Positions 1 to 12,560 of a stretch of 64,000 nucleotides of DNA are shown here, one piece after another. The stretch is from contig VTFK01000465.1 of assembly GCA_009617715.1 (NCBI GenBank), forward strand, positions 124,001 to 188,000, given 5' to 3'. A model generated the notes under the pieces. That model worked only from the letters and a program-made list of their open reading frames with translations. It searched no databases and was not told the DNA's origin. Positions within the stretch are counted from its first letter, which is position 1. Each line of letters opens with the position of its first letter. The position numbers were made by a program, and so were the translations under genes. The DNA is from Plectrocnemia conspersa. Taxonomy: Eukaryota > Arthropoda > Insecta > Trichoptera > Polycentropodidae.

Positions 1-240
1 AAATGACCCCGAGAATTATTTAGGCGAATCCGAGCCCTTGCAGGGTTATACGATCCTATAAACGTTTACATACGGACGAAAACTTAAGCCAGTCTCGGCT
101 TCGCAGACGAGCTTGACACACTTCGATACGGCTTGGCATAATTTAAGATAAGAACTTTGTAGTGTATACGACCTAAAGTACTTGATATTAAAAATATAAA
201 GTAAAACGCTTCACATAATAAATAAAAACTTTTCTACAAT
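1..240 (+). other. Possible 3' end of a gene (weak)
   Basis: From base 2 one frame is open for 19 codons (it begins NDPENYLGES) and closes with a TAA at about base 59-61. The stretch is less AT-rich than what follows. An AATAAA-type signal occurs near 217-226. This could be the last few codons of an exon that begins left of the window, followed by a short 3'UTR. The frame is too short to identify a family, and such an open stretch is easily found by chance. Bases 62-240 hold no other signal. Confidence 0.12.
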
Positions 241-3200
241 AGTTGGGTTCTACTCTGTTTCTGCTTCTGAATTTCACACCCCTCATCTAGATACATATAT
301 ATAATCAGGCAAATGCGAATTGTATTTAATTTTTTAGATTATAGTTTCTGCGTTGAAAATAAATATAAAGCTGAAATATTAAATTAGCAAAATTTCTACG
401 AATTAAACACTTTTCTATCTATAGGTATTAAATAGATTTGATCATGATTTTGCAATTACCTTTTTCTTTTTGTATAGTAGTTTTATTGTAGCATCAATGT
501 GATTGTTAATAGGTTTGTTTAACATAATTATTGCATTTCATTAAACACGACAAGGAATTGTATGAAAAACACAAGACCAAATTATACTCATAATTATTAT
601 TGTAAAGTGTAGAATTTTTTTCCCAATAAAGTTGCAATGTTATGAAACTTGATCAATATTAATATTAGTAAAAAAAAAATTATTAACGCATCGATTATTC
701 GTTTATTGCTCGTTTAGAAGTTTCATAGTAGTTTTCGAGAACTGACCGAAATAATAGGCTTAATCGTGACTCTCAGAGCATAAGGCACTTAACAGTCTGT
801 TTCTCATCGAGCATCGACGGAATATCGACGTTTGAAAGTGTTTTATCGGGTATACGCTTCATATAAAATTTAATGAATTTCATTCTAAGCTTTAATACAA
901 AAAACGCAAGAATTTAAACACGAATACTTGTTTTTGTTAAGATATCTGAGAAATACCTCCCGAGCCTCTCTAGAAGCAAGAAGTACTTTAAGCTCGCGAT
1001 GGAGCCAGAAGATAAGTGACTTTCTTAAATATCTAGCAGATATTCTAGAATAATAAATATTAATCAGATTACTATTTACGTGCACATCCACTAAGAAAAT
1101 CATGTAACTAAATGTATTTTATAAAGCAAACATATTAATTAATATGTATATATTATAAAAATCTATTATAATAAAAAAAATGTTATTATCATTATTATAT
1201 AATATATATAAAATTCATTCTATAGCAAGCTTTAACCAATGCACCGTATCAAAATTTATTAGATCGTATTTTGAGTTATCGACGGTAATATTTTAGTACG
1301 ATTACATTGATTCCCCCATATACGCCTGCGGTGCACGCATATTATATAATATACACGTAGGCGCTGGGTAAAAAACTGCCACACATTAATATAATCCTTC
1401 GTAGCAGAGCCTGAGCCATAAATCTAAAATATTCTATCTACACGTGTTTTGCAAATTGGATTTCCATCTTGGGAACGATGTCAATCAGCGCTACACAATG
1501 TCAGCTAAGAACAAAGCAAAGCAATTTTCAAGAACGCCCTGATTTAATAAGAGGCGGTAATGGAATCGAATCGGTTGTATTGGGTAGTTTATGATGTGCG
1601 ATAAATTTACGAATCGTGGATAAATTGAGTTTCATAACAGCAGAGCATTATTATTTTACGCTTATGTACTTATACGAAAGGTAAAGATACATTTTACAAT
1701 AGCAAATAAATAAAATACAATCAAAGTTACAGGACAAATTAAAAAAAACAAGTCGAAGAAAGTCACTATTCAGAGAGAGTATATATTAAAATAAAATAAT
1801 ACATATTTTTAACACTATTATTAAGCTAGATTTTTTTAAATTGTTAGGAAAACATAACATTTTCCAACACTTCAGCTGTAATAAACTACTGTATTATTAT
1901 TGGTAGGAGAGTAAGTTTCGCGCTTCAATTTTTTTTATGTGTTTATTATTATTTTATATTTATTTTTTTAATATAATATAAATCACATCATCATGATTTG
2001 ACAGGTTTACGCAATGCGTCATGATGGCCATTATGCAATTAATAATTGTAAAAAAAAACAATTATGATGCACACCTAAAATAAATGAGCACAATCCCATA
2101 GTAATTTTCCAGCTCTACATAACTATCGCCGAAAACATTCTTGTGTTCGGTAAGCTCGATGTGAAGCTGTATGACTCGTGCAAGAGGAGCATTTTCAAGC
2201 GCTGATTTCTTGGTTGCAACGGACAAGAATAAGGAACGCGATCGCGACTCTCTAGGACACTTAACTACTTTTCTGTTTTAAATTAATATGTTTCTATGCA
2301 AATAAATAAAAATTATATGCCATTTTAATTTTTTTTATTACGATTTATTTTATATTCGTAATATTTTATTAGCTCAACTTAAAATTGTAAACATGAAAAC
2401 GGTTGTAAACCAGAAAATTGCATTGTATATGACAGTATTTTTAAAATATGCAATTAATTATCATATTAAAATAGACGTTTCATAAAAAACAATATAAAAA
2501 ATTAAAAATATATTTTTGTATTAATTATTAATTTGCAAAATTAAGCAAACGATTGTTTTTTTTAGATGCCATTTTATGTAATTTCTATTGGCTGTTTTAA
2601 AACATCTTTGATGATATATTTCTTATATTACTATCTTACAAGGGACTAAATGTTGGACACGTCAGGTTTTTATGTCGATATGTATTAATGTGTGTAATTC
2701 GATTCGGAAGAATTCGCAACGCGTTCCTACGACAGCGGCGAATTATATTTGCGCGTCGAATTCGCAAACGCCGTGTAATAATATACATTCAAATCATGTT
2801 CGCCGCTGAATTATGGCGTGAAAAGTGGGTGAAATTTTACCATAAAAATGTGAAAAATACATATTAGTACACTTTGTTGTTCGCTTTGAGTGTAAAGCAC
2901 GGTTGGGTGGAATAAAAAATGTGCGAACCAAAAGGATAAAAGGGGGCGTGCGTTGGAATCGTAGAATATTATTAAAAGTTGCGGAAACCCACATAAAAAT
3001 TATTTAAAAAAAATTAAGTATTACATAAATATGAACATAAGTTACAAAAGATGTAATTGGTTCAAAATTGATTAAATGTATTTTTTTAAGCTAATTATAT
3101 TGATCCCTCTAATTTTCCGATATATGTACAACACACAATGTGAAACTTTTAGAAGCTTTTAGTCTGGTGGAGAAACGGTAGGGTAAAACCGCGGTTAGGG

Positions 3201-4731
3201 TAGCCACCCCCGTTCTTAGTGTTATAATGAAAAAATAACGGCGGTTACTCTTGCCTCTCGTTTATCATGAACCCGCGTGTGAGTATAGGACACGGTGAAA
3301 AATGAGCGTCATTTTTTTGTGATATACAGAAAGGAAAAGAAAATATTACTATCGCTGAACGAGGCAAGGGCGCTCTTGCTTCCCTTCGGCGTTATAAGTG
3401 GTGTATGACGTAAAGATGGAAGGTGGGTTTTAAAAATTCACATAATTTATACATTAAATGGATACAGTACATACACTGTCTGTTGTTATTTCAATCCCAG
3501 GTTTGCATGCCGTTCTCTCCCTTTATCTCACAGGTTAATTGTAAATGTGATGCCAAAATTCAAAGCAAACATTCAATGTTTTTATATGCACGTTATTTGC
3601 TATATAAATTCATTCTTGAGTTGTTTCTAGACCGCAGAATAAAAAATATCTACGTATAAGATTTACGATTTCATATTAGCATAACAATAAAAATCTGACA
3701 CGAATAATATATAACCTGTCACGCTAGTTAAAAATGTATATTGTACGAATTGATAGCTTTGAAGCTATACAAATATTAAGAAACATTTTAAAATATTATA
3801 ATATGATTTTAACATTTTCAAGCAGTTTTTTGCTCATTTCATAATATATTTAATAATTAATTTCATTAGCATATTAAATTTAATTAAAGTATGTATGTTA
3901 CATTATACAACGTAATGAAATTATATCTAAATGTAATGAGCAGTATTTGCACTCTACTATTACTGTTAATAATATGGTGATAAACGTAAATAAATGGTTT
4001 ACAAACATTTTGGTTCTCGATTGAAGGTTCGAGTTTTTTGTTCATCGCAACTATTTTGCTTGCATCCCACCAAAATTCTTTGGTGTCCAAACTATACACA
4101 TAATTAGTTTAATATTGGTCAAAGACATATTTAAACATCAGCATATATGTATGTCTAATATTGTTAATTAATTTTTTTTTCTACTTTAGTTGCATTGTAC
4201 TGCTAAAATGAGATTTTAAACGTTCTTAAGTTTAGACGCACGTACAGCTTGAGGTGTGTATTATTTCTTAACGGTAATAATTTGAACTGTTATTAAATTG
4301 ACTATTGATGTTACTCACAATGTGCTCCACACTTTAAGCAACTGTTTTTATCGAAAGCCCGATAAATGGAAATAAGGCAGTAACAATAATACACTATTTT
4401 AATATTTCAGCATCAGTAAATAGATTTATTTTATTGGCTAATAAATGAGCTTTTTGTAAGCTGATTTTACAGCCTTATTTTCATTATTTTATTTTCGCGA
4501 AAAAAATGAGTTGTGATAACAAAATCTGTTTTATACTTTTTCTGATCGTTGATGACATATGTTGTATTCTTTTAGTACAGACATAATGTTATCGCACAAT
4601 AAACATACTGCTTTGTTATATAATTCGATAATAGTTTACATTTCACTCTGATTTAAAAACACACGTTTAAGATCCACTAGTCTCTTACTTTCTGGCTTTG
4701 ACAATGACAAGTAATAAAATGGGCACAAAAG
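241..4731. other. AT-rich non-coding stretch
   Basis: No recognisable coding sequence. The open frames here are under 80 codons, rich in F, I, Y, K and N, and match no family I know. Patches of higher GC occur at about 2140-2260, 2700-2990 and 3160-3420. The 2.7-kb patch contains a 10-bp inverted repeat (CAGCGGCGAA near 2733, its complement near 2800). The rest is low-complexity A/T sequence. Confidence 0.6.
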
Positions 4732-4786
4732 ATCGTAAAAAGCGTTACACGGGGCACTGAAGACCGCGTGTAACGCTTTTTACGAT
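4732..4786. repeat. Perfect 20-bp hairpin
   Basis: Bases 4732-4751 are the exact reverse complement of 4767-4786, with a 15-nt loop (gggcactgaagaccg). The arms contain AAAAAGCGTTACACG and are clearly less AT-rich than their surroundings. Arms this short, with no flanking target-site duplication that I can see, fit a remnant of a small palindromic element or a template-switch event. The arms are too short for a typical pre-miRNA. Confidence 0.75.
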
Positions 4787-5560
4787 ATATAAGATATAAG
4801 AGCGTAATGTCACAGTGAAATGTCAAGCAATAGAAACATCGCATGAAATCATACTTCACAACTAATCTACAACAAAGCACATACTTTTAAATTAAAAAAA
4901 TATAAAATTAAGCTCGGAATTATTAATAGAGACGAATTAAAATAAGCAGCGAGCCGGATTTGGCCCGCGGGCCGTAATGTGTTTACTTCAATTTTAGGGC
5001 ATGCACAAACCCGAACAGTACATATTTTTGTTTTTATTTATTTTTCATTAATAGTGGCAAACTAATATTATATTGTGTACTATTTAAGAAGAATAGTCTT
5101 CTTATTTTAAATATCATTGCAAGAAAAAATATCAATTAGCTTTCATTATACGCTAAATCATCCTTTTGCCTAAGCTTTAATATAGGTACCTATTCATTAC
5201 TCGAATTGATTCATTAACATGTATACAATTTAAGACATGTCAAGTAATTTTAATGAAATAGCTATACAAGTTTGAAAGATGCGGATATATTGCATATGAT
5301 TTTTTTTCATTTTTAATTTTTGTGTCAAAGCACAACACATTTTGCAGAGTCACTTTTCGTTCGATTTGTAAGAAAGAAAACACATTTTATAAAAATATAT
5401 AATTGGATAAAAGATATTTTCTATATGAGAAATATATATTTTTAATCTCATTAGGTAAAATAGGATATAATAATACACTTAATATTTTTATGTTATGATG
5501 TAATAATTGTATTTATTGATTTTATCAAGTACGTGATGTATCCAACTCATTACTTCTCAA
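4787..5560. other. AT-rich non-coding stretch
   Basis: No ORF, RNA or repeat could be supported here. One GC-richer patch (gccggatttggcccgcgggcc, around 4950-4972) contains a small palindrome. Confidence 0.6.
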
Positions 5561-5707
5561 CCTGATTCGATCCCCAGCACATATCACTAATCAACGGTTA
5601 GTTCGGATGGCCGAAGAGACCACGATTAATTGAAACCCACCCCATTTTGCGACCCGCTCTAACGTCGAGGTCATAATGTTCCTGCTACTGCCGGCCATAC
5701 ATCTTTT
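5561..5707 (+). repeat. SINE/MITE-like repeat, copy A
   Basis: About 147 bp closely similar to 7871-8010 in the same orientation. Shared blocks include ATCACTAATCA, GTTAGTTCGGAT, GAGACCACGATTAATTGAA and CTGCCGGCCAT. A T-rich tract follows the end of this copy. I cannot see convincing tRNA promoter boxes or terminal inverted repeats, so the class (SINE, MITE or a solo end of a larger element) is undecided. Composition is GC-richer than the surroundings. Confidence 0.7.
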
Positions 5708-7870
5708 TTTTATCTCATCCACTATTTTAGTTTTATATCCCTTCAACTCCCGTTGTTTCTTCTGCCGGAACGCTCGATGGCGTCGTTGGTTTTATTTTTG
5801 TGCGTAATCTTTGCCTTAAATGCTATCGGCTTACTCCTTTCGCACGAGTGATTTGTGAGAATGTTCAATGAAAAGGCGCTTTTTTTTAAGAATGTTTAAA
5901 TTGCCCTGTATTGTATTGTTAAATTTATGATTCGGACCAATGTGCTTAATAATACAAGTAAATATTGTATTTATTTTAAAATTTAATTTTTATTATTGTA
6001 TTCCATATATCATATATTCTATTCAGAACTAGAGTGGCTAGTTCTATCATATAATATATTCGAGATTATAGAGTATTATGAGAAAACTTATTTTATGTAA
6101 TTTTTCCCACAGCGACGAATTCATTTTCATCTAAATGGACGTCCATAATTCCATTTCAAATTTTTACGTTGTTTTACTACGTCGACAACTGTCAAAGTTT
6201 TTCTCGCTCAGTTTGGTATCGAGTACTGCTCATACAACTATATTAATATCCAGCAAAGCTTTCAATTAATTCACAGCTGCGTTTTCTAACCACGATATAC
6301 ATAACGTAATATAAAAACTGTTCTATAGTCGTTCTTTTGCCTCTCTGCTATAATAATGGATCGGCTCGCAAAAGTTTTGTGGCATGATAGATACATTCGA
6401 TGGGGGTGTATTTTCGAATCTACACCCCGTTTCGGGCGTTGCAATTAATTATAAACAAAGAGCTTTGCGAAAAGAGGCTTCTGGGGAAGTGCGATTGTAC
6501 CGGGACATAACTAATTACCCGAAGCGAGCTCGTCTCCATACTGCCATTAGTCATTAGAGTAGTTGAGCCAGCTAAATCCGAAAGACCTTAAAAACGACGG
6601 GCCTGGTTCGAAATTAATTTATTAACTTTCTCTAATTAAATCCGGAACGGATGAGCGATTATTTTTTTCTCATATTTCAACTATTGCTGGAGAATCCAAT
6701 AATCAAGATTTAATTTCGACCTGTCTGAAGTTGTGCCATTATACGAAATGAGAAGTAGGAAGATTGAGGCGGATGGAACTGACGTTAAGAAAAGATCCCT
6801 GTCTGGCACACTCGACTTCCTTTGAACAAACGAATTTACCGCAAAAACAGCAATGGATATTCATAGCTACGTATATATTTACTTATCAAAATTAAATAGA
6901 TATGATTAGTTAAACATTTAAAATAATTATTATACCATAAAAAATCATAAATAGGGTAGGTATGATAACGCATAATTTAATTGCCTACATCTCGTATAAC
7001 TTATTATTTATTGTATCTTAAATATAAGCAGAAAATACTGACATATAAAACTTTGATAAAAAATCGCGATAATATAATACTTCGAAGTGCAATGATTATT
7101 TAACTTTTAATAATGAATATGAACATTTTTTCAAAGATCTCGACGTTAAAATCGTTGTATTATAAATATATATAATACATACATGAAAATTTTTGGTATG
7201 ATGGTAAAAAAATAAACTAAATCTTTGAATCTTACGGTTAAAGAATAAAATGTTTTTTTTATTATTATTTCAAAGAATTATATTATTAGAAAATGTATTT
7301 TGGGTATCGTTGTTTGTAGCGTTTTACGTTAATATTTAATATATAATATAAAGTAGTATTGTAAATATTTGATATACTATATTATTATGGGTGCCATTTA
7401 TACGGACTCTTTTCTCAGAATTTTTGGATATTAAAAATAAATTTCTAATGATATTTTTCTTTTTATATAATACATCATTACCAGTAACCGAGATATCAGT
7501 ATTTAAAATATCATTTATTTACTCTCTATATAAACTTTGTGCATATATCAAAAATAAAAAAAAGTTAAAAAGAGCCGGGAGTCCCGACTGAATAAATTAG
7601 TTTTATTAGCGCAGTTAATTCTGAAATAGTATCAAAGTTTGTTCCGTTCGACATTTTTTTACTGCTGACCTATTAAACGAATTGAATTTACTGGTGTAAC
7701 CGGATAAGATTGAAAAAAATCGCTAGTGCGCGCATGTGTGTTATATTGATGGGAAAACGTTTTTCGTACGGTAACAACCTGTGTAAGCTCGATGTATCTG
7801 GTCCATTGCGTCGGGAGATAATTTAATCCTGTCGGATTTTTTTCTACATCCCCTCACGGATATGGAAACC
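5708..7870. other. Non-coding stretch with two GC-richer patches
   Basis: No coding sequence could be supported. GC-richer patches at about 5740-5870 and 6090-6830 stand out from the A/T background and may be conserved non-coding DNA. The rest (6840-7600) is very AT-rich. The small open frame at 7391-7591 has F/I/K-rich composition typical of chance frames. Confidence 0.55.
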
Positions 7871-8010
7871 TTGATTCAATCCAACACGTATCACTAATCA
7901 AGGGTTAGTTCGGATAGGCGAAGAGACCACGATTAATTGAATCCCAACCCCTATTCGGTGACCGGCTAAGGTTATAATGCTCTTGCCACTGCCGGCCATT
8001 CATCTTTTAC
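7871..8010 (+). repeat. SINE/MITE-like repeat, copy B
   Basis: Second copy of the repeat at 5561-5707, same strand, about 2.3 kb downstream. It differs by scattered substitutions and a few short indels. The block GAGACCACGATTAATTGAA is identical in both. It ends at the same place (GCCGGCCATtCATCTTTT). Independent substitutions in both copies suggest two old insertions or an old duplication. Confidence 0.7.
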
Positions 8011-8939
8011 CTCTCGCACATATGAACAAATTAGATAGGTAAGTAAAACGTGCCTTGCTTTTATACTTGTCTAACATATAAATTGGTGTTCTATTTGTAA
8101 GAAAAATAGCGAAGAGTACATTAAAATAGCATCAAATAGTCAATTTTTTTTTATATTTATCACCTCTAAAATATACAGTTTATTCTTAATATGTAATTCA
8201 GTTTTATAAATAAAACCTTCTTAAATATTGTTGTTTTTAATAAAATCAGATTGCATGTTATTATATAAATATATATAATCAAAATTTATTATTTTTAAAT
8301 ACAACCGATAGAAGTGAGAAAATGTTTTTGAACAATTAAATGAAGAACAACCAAGATGATCGAAGCAACGTGTAAGTTTATGTTTGAAATTACCGTGTAA
8401 ATTTCTAGTAGAGTTCATTCGGTGTTTATTTTCTTTTGTACGAAAAAAGAAACTGTTAAAACATGACATAAACAAGTAAAATGGCGTCTTAAAGTTCACG
8501 ATAATTCTGATAAACTCATTAAAAAATGACCAAAAATATTGTAAGGATAGTATTATTTATATTTATAAGCAATGCACAAAACTGTCCTTTATAAACTATT
8601 ACCACAATATATGAAGCAATCGGAAAATTTATATTACGTTGGAGTCAGGAAATGTATTTATAAACTCAATTAATACATTGAAGAGTCTGTAGTAGACCAT
8701 AGGGCAATGATGGGAACTTTTGAGTTTGGTGAGTCAAAATTCAGAAAAAGCCTAACTTGTGTGCTATGTCACACTTATAAATGTTTATATTTTTGTAATA
8801 TTTGCAGCCTAGCAAAAAAATTGTTATATATTTGAAATATTGCTTTATTAGAAATACATTGAGAAAGATACTTAGAAAGATAGTTTTAGTCTACATTTTG
8901 CACACAATTTTTAGGTTTACATATAAAAGCTTTTATGTA
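8011..8939. other. AT-rich non-coding stretch
   Basis: Nothing coding could be supported. The 8221-8499 minus-strand open frame matches no family that I recognise. The sequence from about 8700 may be the degraded C-terminal flank of the hAT remnant that follows, but I cannot show it. Confidence 0.5.
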
Positions 8940-9560
8940 TTTAAATATAACGTCAAAACATTAGCAAAACCTTATAATTTTAATTTAAGTTCATTCATAT
9001 GAACAGAGATTAGTAAAAAGAATTAATGTATTGACCCACTAATGGTCATTAAAGGAATTTTTGCCAGATTCTCATACTCAAGAAATATCTTAATTTCTAC
9101 AGAATACTCCACAAAGTGCTCAAATACTTTTTCTTGGTTAAGTCACTTCATATTATTAAACATAAAAAATCCACTGTAGATTGAATCAACTTATTGTAAA
9201 AGCGCAGAAAATTCTCGCTTGTGAAGGGCTCAAGCTCGATCTAATAAATTCACTATTTTTGATACAACTTACAATAAATCATTAAATTCTTTGAATTTTA
9301 ACTTGAAACAATACACCTACTGATATACAATGCAATGAAAAATAGCATGTGTACAATAGATTCCATAAACAATTTCACAAATCCCATCTTTTTCCAACTA
9401 TATTGGGATCTGTCGTCCCTGAAACAAATTCTGACGTATCTTACATATTTCGTTCCCTGATAAATTTATTAGAACTGATTCCAACTTTATCAGCTCTTCT
9501 CTCATTGTGAAACCAGCAACATATTTAGCAATAATGACCAATCGAGTATTTAATGTGAAG
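8940..9560 (-). mobile_element. Decayed hAT transposase fragment (ZBED5/GTF2IRD2-like)
   Basis: Read on the minus strand, a series of short peptides in shifting frames follows the order of the middle of a hAT transposase of the kind domesticated as ZBED5/GTF2IRD2. From about 9510 downwards: MREELIKLESVL; then TDPNIVGKRWDL, overlapping GFVKLFMESI in another frame; then HCIVYQ; then VVSKIVNLLDRA; then FEHFVEYSVEIKIFLEYEN; then HMNELKLKL at about 8975-9002. In the family these correspond to the region before the catalytic TDGA block, that block, the HCxxHQ motif, the NFIRSRxLxHRxF helix, the RWLSRGKVLxRFxEL region and the HLNxLNLxLQG segment. Many stops and frameshifts are present, so it is non-functional. 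The N-terminal zinc finger and C-terminal dimerisation domain are not visible. The family assignment comes from remembered motif order, not from a search. Confidence 0.68.
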
Positions 9561-12074
9561 TTCTGTCAAGAGAAATCGAAAAATATGTATATTTATAAAG
9601 ATTCCTTTTAATTGTTATTGTATGTATGTATTCAGTCTCATTATTCTTTCTTTGATAACATTTCTACTGAGTTCGTTTAATATTTGCGTTTATATTTTGC
9701 ATACCATGAAATATAACTGTTGCACATATTAAAAGAGTTTCTTTTATAAATTCTCCTTCACTAGGGCCTTTTTTAATTTGAGTTCTGATTAACTCTTATG
9801 TAGCTGCCTAAAACTGTATTCCTTTCTTTCATCTTCACTTGTAAACTATGCGTGGCACCTTTGACGTTGTTGATATTGATAACAAAATTAAATATTAAAA
9901 AGATACTTGTAATTACAAATAATAGAATTAATAAAAGCGACTGTTACTGAATTATTTGTTTTAATGACCTTACATAAAAATAGCCAAAAATTCTATGTAA
10001 CCTTGTAATTAGATCGATATAATATTAACAATCATATATAATAATGTACAAATCATCTTGTGTTGAAATCTTTGTATCAAATAATATTTTTTGTAATACA
10101 CTAATATTGCCCGTTGCTTGATGTTAGATACTTTAAAAAAATAGTGGACTACAATTATATACATATTTATTTGCTCCTAGCTAGTTAATTCATTACTAAA
10201 ATAATGTACATTATTTCGTTCTTTGAAACAAACTATGTTTTGGTTAGAGTTAAGCGCTTGTTAAAAAGGAAGGTAATTGTATGGGGGTGGCTTATTTTGC
10301 GAGAGAATCGAAGGGCACGCGTCGGACCGAAGAGAAAAAAACTCGGAATTTCTGTATCGCTTTTAAAAGCCTTTTCTGGTGATAATACTTAATGCTTTTC
10401 CAGCGGAAAGATTCGCGTTGAATTTACGTCGCCCCTTTGTGCGCTTGTCCTCGGCCGGCTGTGGGGTAAAAGCTTTCTCTGGTGTATAGACCAGAGGGTT
10501 GATGATAAATAAATGCAGAATGCTGCAAGCTCACCGAGGGTTAACTGATTTCTGCCCATAAATTTGTTTCAAAGGTCCCATGTCCGAGCCGCTGGCTGGT
10601 GGCTTTGCCTATATAAAGGTTACTTCAGCGAGACCTCTTTGTGTTTAACCGATTTATTATAAAACGTATACATAAGGATTTTCGGCTCGTGACATGATCA
10701 TGTAAGATTTATTCAATTTTATATAATTTTAATATTGTTACTACACTCTAATTTCATGTCGGTTTTGGTTTGGTACTAAAAATATTTTCTAAGAAAAGGG
10801 AATTAATTTTTCTTGCATAAGCAATAGCTTAAGTTAAGCGTAGAAAAGACAAAACATATTAGAATTTTAAATTGTATTGTGTGTCCAACTACTTAATTTT
10901 TAACTACCCAGACCTTTCCTTCCATACTTACGTGGTTGGTCCATATAGGGCCGAGAAGATTACGGGATTTGGACCCATATGGACACACCTTTTGGTTAAC
11001 ACATGTGAGGTCCAAATTATCGGCAACAGAAAAATGTGAAAAAAGCTGTTAATTACAAAACGCACTTAACGAAGCCACAATAGAGACATTTCTAGTCGTT
11101 AAAGAAGAAAGAAAAAAATAATACTTAACCAAACAAATGTGTACCTAATTAAAATAATAACAAAAAATACCCAAAGAGTGAATAAGCTTTCAAAAAAAGA
11201 TCGTATATTCCTGAGTCAACATGAGTAAACATATATTTTATAAATAAATTTTTGTTGCAAATTCAAAGTACGCCCCCATTAGATTCAATCCAATCAAATT
11301 GAGAAATACACAAGTTTGCTTTTTTTCTGAAACTAACTTGTAAATAAAAATTCATATTAAATAACATTTTCGATAACATATTGAAGACGAGAAGCCACCG
11401 CTAGAACTTTGACTTTTAGTCGGACTCGGGAGATCTTGAGGCTGCTACAACTCTATCGAAGGGATACAGCCAGAAACTGAGAAACTTAATTTATATGATC
11501 AATACAGTTTCGACTCTATGTCGCCTAAATCAGCTCACAAGAGAAGCGCCTCTCAAAAACAGTTAAACCGTCAGATAATTATTAACCAATTACCGTCACC
11601 GAATTTCCGATAACCAATACACATCATCATAATACTAATTACCAATTAATGTCAGATTAATTTCGTTATAATTAATTTGTACAACACAGCGTAGCAATAA
11701 CAATTTTTATGCAATAAATATAATATACACAGGCATTCAGTCGGTTTTGAAATTATTTTGATTTTATCGATTTCAATGTATTATATAATATTTTCTTTTA
11801 CGTATTCATAAATCAGATATTATTTAATAGACAATAAAATCAATAGAATACTTACAAAAGCCTGATTGACTTAATATTTTTTTGCGTACTTACTATAGAA
11901 ATCTAAAACTAACACAATTGTTGAAAAAATCCTTTTTACACGTTAGTAGTTAAGTTTAACAGAAAAATAAAGGTCGATTTCGTTAAAAAAAAATTTGTAA
12001 GATAATTGTCCATTTAACACTGATTGTCATAACATTGTTAGGATTTATCATTTATCGATCCCGACTAAAATATG
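9561..12074. other. Non-coding stretch with a GC-richer patch at 10.2-10.65 kb
   Basis: No supported gene. A patch from about 10,200 to 10,650 is GC-richer and includes a TATATAAAG box at 10,610-10,618. No initiator at proper spacing or reading frame follows, so I do not call a promoter. Around 10,935-11,000 two partly complementary segments (GGTCCATATAGGGCC and GGACCCATATGGAC) form an imperfect inverted repeat. The remainder is low-complexity A/T. Confidence 0.5.
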
Positions 12075-12560
12075 CTGCTAAAGTGATATAAAAGCCGAGC
12101 ATCTTAGCGTAGAAAGAATCTCAAAAGTGATTCCTAGATCTTTAGTGAATGTTTATTTAGCCAAAAGGTTTTCATCTAGATCGTAGGAGTAAACTAATGG
12201 CAAACGGGATCGAAAAAATGATACAGTATGCCATTATCCGATATAAAAGGTCAGACGGTTGATGAAAGAGCATCTACATAAAAAATTGAGTCACTTTGGA
12301 AAGAGGAGTTCGCAACAGATCGAATGCATTTATAATTTTTTTAATTATCTGCATACAGAAATAAACTTGAATTTGTCATTAATAAATAACGTGAAGAGCA
12401 GAGAGTCTAGCTTGGACTCTTGAAAAACCCCGAAGGGGTGAAATATTATTTTGTCAATCAGCCGCCATAGGTTACAAATTGATTATCATCGCTCAAATAA
12501 TTCGAGAGTTAAATCATCCGAGTAACTTAGCTCCGACAATTTTTTAAATAATAAACTAGC
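12075..12560 (-). mobile_element. LINE fragment, same family as 40.0-41.7 kb (RT domain)
   Basis: The DNA aligns with 40,530-41,050 on the same strand, with many substitutions and several deletions. Shared blocks include CAAACGGGATCGAaAAAATGA, CAACAGATCGAATGCATTTAT, AACCCCGAAGGGGTGAAATAT (compare CACCCGAAGGGG) and GCCGCCATAGGTTACAAA. It covers the RT palm region around motifs B and C and the segment just after. In this copy the region encoding the YADD box is shortened (TTGAATTTGTCATTAATAAAT), and the frame is broken by deletions and stops. No tail or target duplication is visible, so this is an internal fragment. Confidence 0.82.

Noticed and set aside
4732..4786. Hairpin as a microRNA precursor
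   Set aside because: The stem is only 20 bp, shorter than a typical pre-miRNA stem. A perfect stem with a GC-rich loop fits a palindromic repeat better.
10610..10618. TATATAAAG as a TATA box
   Set aside because: TATA-like words are frequent in this AT-rich sequence. No initiator at about 30 bp and no downstream frame support a promoter.
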